Shown here: piece after piece, positions 59,460-64,000 of the stretch
How positions within the stretch are numbered: the first letter of the stretch is position 1
Layout of the letters: each line of letters starts with the position of its first letter
NCBI RefSeq assembly: GCF_921293095.1
Contig: NC_060254.1
Span: 10,230,001-10,294,000 of the forward strand
DNA length: 64,000 bases
Origin: Ischnura elegans
Taxonomy: Eukaryota; Arthropoda; Insecta; Odonata; Coenagrionidae
Direction of reading: 5' to 3'
Notes under the pieces: model-generated
Database searches by the model: none
Seen by the model: only the letters and a program-made list of their open reading frames with translations
Told to the model about the DNA's origin: nothing
Position numbers and translations under genes: made by a program

Positions 59460-59760
59460 TTTAGGCTAGTCAAACAATGACAAGAGGCAGCTGACTCACT
59501 CTCCCGTAAGGCAGTCGAGGCACGGGAGACATCCTACCTTCGCGCCAAAGTCGAATTTCAGGACCAGTTCCGTGATTTCGACCGAAATGTGACACTTGCC
59601 ACCGAAAAACGCAAACGCGGCCTCGTTCTTGAAGGAAACCTCGCGAAGGGAGCGAGCTGTAAATTGAAACCCTTTCATGGAGCAATGGGGAAACGGAATA
59701 AGCACCACAGTTGACTAATTTATTTTCCCGCGGCTGCCGAGGGATGGCTACACCTAACAC
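59460..59760. other. GC-richer patch
   Basis: Two overlapping minus-strand frames (130 and 70 codons) cross it. The translations show no domain that I recognise. No repeat partner in the window. Confidence 0.3.
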
Positions 59761-60559
59761 TCCATGCAGGCATCCGAGGTTCATATTGGAACACGGGATA
59801 GCAAGTGGATGAGAAGAATGTAGGGTAGCAGAGGGATACGAAAAAAAGTCGGAACGAATCATGAGGAAGATTCACACAGCTATCCATTTCAGAGCGGAGG
59901 ATTTTGGACAAGGCCAATAATGTCGGGTTAGGATTAGTCCATCTGATTTTCAAAAAGGGACCAGCTAATTTCTTCGGTGAAATCGGAGAATATTGCACCA
60001 ACCGTCCAATGGAAAACGAGCATTATGTGCAAAAGACAATATGCAAAACAAGGAAAAACATAAAAATTGGTCAGTATGGCGATAATAGAACCGAATAATA
60101 TGACTAAATTACTTGAGAATATTAAAAAAAAGCATAAAAAAGACGACGAACGATCATCATTCAAGATGTTTACAATCTTACAGCAAGTTCCAGCAACTCT
60201 CTCTTAACCTTGATACAAATCTCTGTACGGACTATTTCTGTAGAACCTGGAAATGTAGTGGGGTCCTAATATGAAGTTCACCGTTAAAAAACACATCCAT
60301 TCTCAATTGCTCAAGTAATGTAAGCATAGCGCGCAGCCGCTAGTCTCTAGCGGCTCCCAACCTAATACATTTAACATCTGTGAAACGCTTTCCGTACGTC
60401 TTATGTAGTTCTGCAGAAGAAATATATTTAATATCGAGTAGGTGTTATTTTTTCCCATATAAGCCTATAGTTGCGATGCAAATTTGTTGCTAAGTGCTTA
60501 ATTTCAATTTATTGCAACTTATTTCTAAAAAAACAGCCTTCACTAAGGAAAAGACTCTA
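59761..60559. other. Mostly featureless; hairpin at 60335-60355
   Basis: The only clear structure is the perfect 9-bp-stem hairpin listed next. The rest is AT-rich and non-coding as far as I can tell. Confidence 0.4.
60335..60355. repeat. Perfect 9-bp-stem hairpin
   Basis: AGCCGCTAG, loop TCT, CTAGCGGCT. It is GC-rich inside AT-rich sequence, and no other copy was seen. Confidence 0.7.
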
Positions 60560-61110
60560 CCATCCTCAAGAATTCCACCGATAAGAACACTGGGCCGAGG
60601 TCGCGACCCCCATCACGTCGTTCACCCCACAATCAACCGACACGTCAAAGACCGATTATTTTCTTTTTCGTTCGCCTGCATCCAAATGAAGAAGCCGTTT
60701 TCGCTCTTTAGTCCTCCCAAGGTGCGATTCCGGTATCTCGGCCATTTGTGCGGGAACCGACTCGGAGCCCGATAAAAACGCAAAGAGCCTCTCGAGGAAT
60801 AAGAGAGATACGCCGCTCTCGAGCGCTTCTTTCGTTCGAGAGCCGACCCGAGAGATGGCGCCGCCAAACGCACATTCGTAAGCACTCTGGAAGCGGGACA
60901 CTCCGAAAACACGAGACAAGGCATTCGCCAAAACCTTGCGCACGCCAACACGCGAAGGGAAACAGGCCGTCTCCGAGAAGACAAATGAGGCGACGATTGA
61001 GACGTTTCAGAAGAGCCGAAGATATCCCTCGGAATGCTAACCGGAACACCAACAGTTTCCGCGGTGAATCTGCCGGGGGAGACACGTCGAAAAAGGATCC
61101 ATTAGGAAGT
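60560..61110. other. CpG-rich patch with the longest frame of the window
   Basis: A 184-codon plus-strand frame (60748-61302) overlaps minus-strand frames of 95-125 codons over the same bases. The plus product is very arginine-rich and low in complexity, as expected from CpG-rich non-coding DNA. CTCTCGAG-type words recur near 60790-60850. I treat it as a possible regulatory island, not a gene. Confidence 0.35.
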
Positions 61111-61304
61111 CACTTTTCTTCCGCCCTACGGGTATTCTCTGGTGACATATTATTCGCTCAAAACCTATACTGCCGCCTTGACATTTACAGATTACAAAAA
61201 GCGAACTCTGGGCAGCAATTGCGTGCATCTCAAATTCGAAGTTTAGTCTCAGTATTTCATCAGATACATTTCATTACATTTAAAAATCAGGCATTCTGGT
61301 AAAG

Positions 61305-61729
61305 TGTACTCTTTGTACTATGAAAAAAACTAAAGATGATTGCTTCAGTATTCAGAAGAGTAGTCACCAAAAATGGCAATATCCGGTTGAGTAGGATGCA
61401 TAAGGCTGATCCAAAAAAATTTAATGTGAAAGTTTTTTTTTTAAGTTTAATTCTGGATCATTCCTTGAGGTACTTGCATTCACATTCCTCTACTCTGGAT
61501 TTGGATAGTTCCTGTACTCTTTATACTATGAAAACCTTTTAAGGATTGCTGCTTCAGTATTTAGATGAGTAGTCACCTAAAACGACAAAATCCGACCAGT
61601 TGAGTGGGATGCATCAGCGTGGTCCAAAACAACTAGTAGTAAAGGTTTTTCCTTTAAATTTAATTCTGGTTCCTTGAGATTGCGGGCACTAGCCAAGACT
61701 TTAGTTGTAAGATCCTGAGAAGTGGTTCC
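61305..61729 (+). repeat. Tandem duplication, two ~210-bp units
   Basis: Unit A is 61305-61512 and unit B 61513-61729. Shared blocks: TGTACTCTTT.TACTATGAAAA, GATTGCTTCAGTATT or GCTGCTTCAGTATT, GAGTAGTCACC.AAAA, GTTGAGT.GGATGCAT, TGATCCAAAA or TGGTCCAAAA, and TTTAATTCTGG. They are about 72% alike. No terminal motif or coding capacity; an old tandem duplication of unknown sequence. Confidence 0.72.
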
Positions 61730-63419
61730 AAGATGAAAGATAGATCAACCTGTAAGGATCATGAAACTCCATAACATAGTCAATTTCACTACCAAAATGG
61801 GCATTTCTCTTTTCATAGACTTCATTCTGAAGATGGAACTAGCTTATAATGGACGTGGAAGACAGTGGCAACTAATTGCGACAGAGTTGTACGGAAATTT
61901 TCGCAAATATGATAATGTTGTGGTTGAGCTGAGGTTGCGACAAGTAATGTTTTACCTAATCAAATTTAACACTGCCATTCGGAACGGTATAAACTATTCC
62001 CAAAGTATGATTCTGTAACTGATAACTATATAGTAGCCCCTATAAAGGAGGCAATTCTCAATAGAATACAACCGATATGTTACAACGCGATTCGGTACAC
62101 AAAAAAATAATCAACACTAGCAACTTGCAAAAGTTTTCATTACCACCCCATGGAGGCATGCGTCCTCTTAAGAGACCTTTCTACTTGGACAGTGGTGGCG
62201 GAGACGACGTGGAAAAGATTTTAGGATGATTCACAGGTTAACTTTGAGTGCGTTCGCCAAGGGATGCTGCTCACGCTACATGCACGGACTCTCGCATTGG
62301 GCACGTAATATATTTTTGGTCATGTAGCACCTGCCAACCGAAGCAAGTGCCCCTCCAAAAATGGCTCCTTGTATCATATGGGACATGAGTTTCTCGCCTC
62401 AGTTTCAAGTTTTCCCAGGGTAGGACGAGAACACCTGAACGATGGAGTAAAAATGCTTAACCACCGCCATCTTCTTTTAGAGTCGAAGACCTGCCCATGC
62501 AGCTAACTAGATATCCCTATTATTTTCGATGCAGTATTTGTTTCTATCCTTTATTACCTTATTTCTCGTCCACAAAATTCTTTCTTGGCCTTACTCTTCC
62601 TATTTCCAATAACTTTTAACATACCAGAAGAATCATTTTCTAAGGAATTTGGTACCAGTGAAGGATAAAACCGATAGTTTTATTTACGTACCTTATGTCT
62701 AACAAAACTTCCTATTAATTCATATTGTTCTAAAATTCTTCCCAAATCAAATGACAGACGCTTACGATAACGATCTTTCCATCATCCCTAATGTACCTCA
62801 CGCATTCAAAGAACAATATCAACAAAGCAGGCGTGCACCATATAGTTGGATAAGAAAAGATTTTCATCCGCAAAAAGGGAAATTGAGCATCGCACAAAAT
62901 AACGAACACAACTGCCTTGTCGCGTGTCCTAATTTGTTCCATAACATTCATAATAAAATAACACTGGTGCGATATTCCACACTTTAGTTCAATGTTCCAT
63001 AGTAAAAGATGCCCAGTTGTTCTATTAAAAAGTCATTGATGATGGAATACAGTATCGCAACCGTGGTCGGAAGTGAATACAATTATATCCATGATCAAAT
63101 AAAATTAACTACTAGCCCAAATGTAAACCAATTACATAAAACAAATACACTTAGAGGAAACATAAAATTTTCAGTTTTTTCCTCGCATGATACTTATTTT
63201 TCCAACCATAACAATTATTTCAGCTAACATAGACACTCGAACCAAATACTTTTATCATTTCCACCGCGAAAACGAATTTTGTATCACTTTCGGCAGGCAA
63301 AGAGTTCGGGTTTTCTTTTATTCGACTAATTTCTCCAACCGTAATTAATTCCAAACGGATCAGAGAGGAAAACACCAGTATAATTCACTTGTCTCCTGAA
63401 ATCTAGCGTGCGTTAAGGG
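61730..63419. other. Nothing recognised
   Basis: AT-rich, with frames of 72-85 codons that show no motif. The interval 62130-62500 is somewhat less AT-rich, but I see no exon. Confidence 0.4.
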
Positions 63420-64000
63420 TATGAGGTTTATCATGATGTCCACGCCAAAGCGAGAAGACTCGCAAGTGTTATTGCTGACGGATGGCCGGAGCCGGCGGTC
63501 GACAAGGCGAGAAACACGGTCGGGGACATACTATACTCGAGCAATTGTCGCCTAATACCTCATTAGGGGATGCCATTTCTCCACGCCCTAATCCCGAAAT
63601 TCGGCCATATTTTCCGCAGCCAAAAAGCGAAACCCATTCCTCCCATGAGGCCCCGCGCGCGAGGAGTGATAGAGAGAGAGAGAGAAAAAAAACCCTCACG
63701 GCATTACCTCCGAAACTCGCCGAAAAAAGATACCGTCCGGTTGTCCGCACTCCACAAATCCTTGTCCCTCTCCGCTGCGAGATTTATTCGCGGGCGGCGC
63801 GAGTGTTTTGTCCACCCAGTCGTGGGGAGAGAGTGAAACAGGAGTAAAGGAGGAGAGGAGAGCAAAAGAAGGACGGAAGGAAGGGAGCGAAAGGGAAATT
63901 GACGATAGGAGGCGAGTGGAAACGAAAGGCGGGCTCTATCCCAAAATGACGACCCAAGTCGGTCCCGTTCCATTCTCGGCGGGCCGATGGTCTCGTACGA
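63420..64000. other. GC-rich patch running off the window end
   Basis: CpG-rich with (GA)n at about 63671-63685 and then a purine-rich tract to about 63930. GTCGCCTAATACCTCATTAG within GC-rich surroundings resembles homeodomain-site clusters. Frames of 88-121 codons overlap on both strands. The patch may continue beyond the window. Confidence 0.35.

Noticed and set aside
60748-61302. 184-codon ORF (plus), longest in the window
   Set aside because: Arginine-rich low-complexity product, overlapped by long frames on the other strand in CpG-rich DNA; no recognised domain, promoter or splice structure.

Overview
This 64 kb window looks like intergenic or intronic nuclear DNA from an animal, most likely an arthropod. 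It is visibly AT-rich with many short interspersed repeats. It carries relics of a mariner transposase and of a non-LTR retrotransposon of kinds common in insects. I found no bacterial gene organisation, no CRISPR array and no open reading frame that I recognise as a host protein. The longest ORFs (about 160 to 185 codons) lie in GC-rich, stop-poor patches, usually with other long frames on the opposite strand, so I do not call them genes. Short exons of an unrecognised gene could be present; I could not identify any.

Layout. 1-1.1 kb: a foldback element of at least 801 bp, with a 261-bp hAT-type miniature element inserted at its right tip. 2.8-4.4 kb: a short foldback with a 22-bp tandem repeat, then a dead non-LTR reverse-transcriptase tail (3990-4361). 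7.67-7.95 kb: a second, full-length copy of the 261-bp element with its 8-bp target duplication. 9.4 and 14.2 kb: further foldbacks. 11.1-12.6 kb: a locally duplicated, diverged tract. 14.6-15.2 kb: a tandem duplication. 28.3-28.95 kb: a minisatellite, a hairpin and a repeat end. 32.0-33.0 kb: two miniature elements side by side; a second copy of the latter lies at 55.35 kb. 33.2/35.2 and 39.7/40.1 kb: local direct repeats. 43.3 kb: a 42-bp-arm hairpin. 44.3-45.1 kb: an element with 145-bp inverted arms. 47.1-47.5 kb: a palindromic mariner derivative. 50.6-50.9 kb: another inverted-repeat element. 55.2 kb: a hairpin. 56.8-57.2 kb: an inverted-repeat element. 57.8-58.3 kb: two tRNA-like sequences. 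61.3-61.7 kb: a tandem duplication.

Between these lie about eighteen GC-richer, often purine/pyrimidine-skewed patches of 150-700 bp, spaced every few kilobases (for example 1345-1760, 22500-23170, 36010-36640, 60560-61110 and 63420-64000). They may be regulatory DNA, but the sequence alone does not show it.

The most interesting pattern is a set of foldbacks sharing a motif close to the hammerhead-ribozyme core: CTGANGA, a short hairpin, then GAAAC followed by a CCCGGGT-like arm. The best examples are at 14215-14363 and 50773-50808. Hammerhead motifs are known from Penelope-like retroelements, so these may be decayed or non-autonomous relatives. The second is the mariner derivative at 47121-47473, in which both ends derive from the transposon's 3' end. 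All boundaries and identities were read by eye; nothing was computed or searched.
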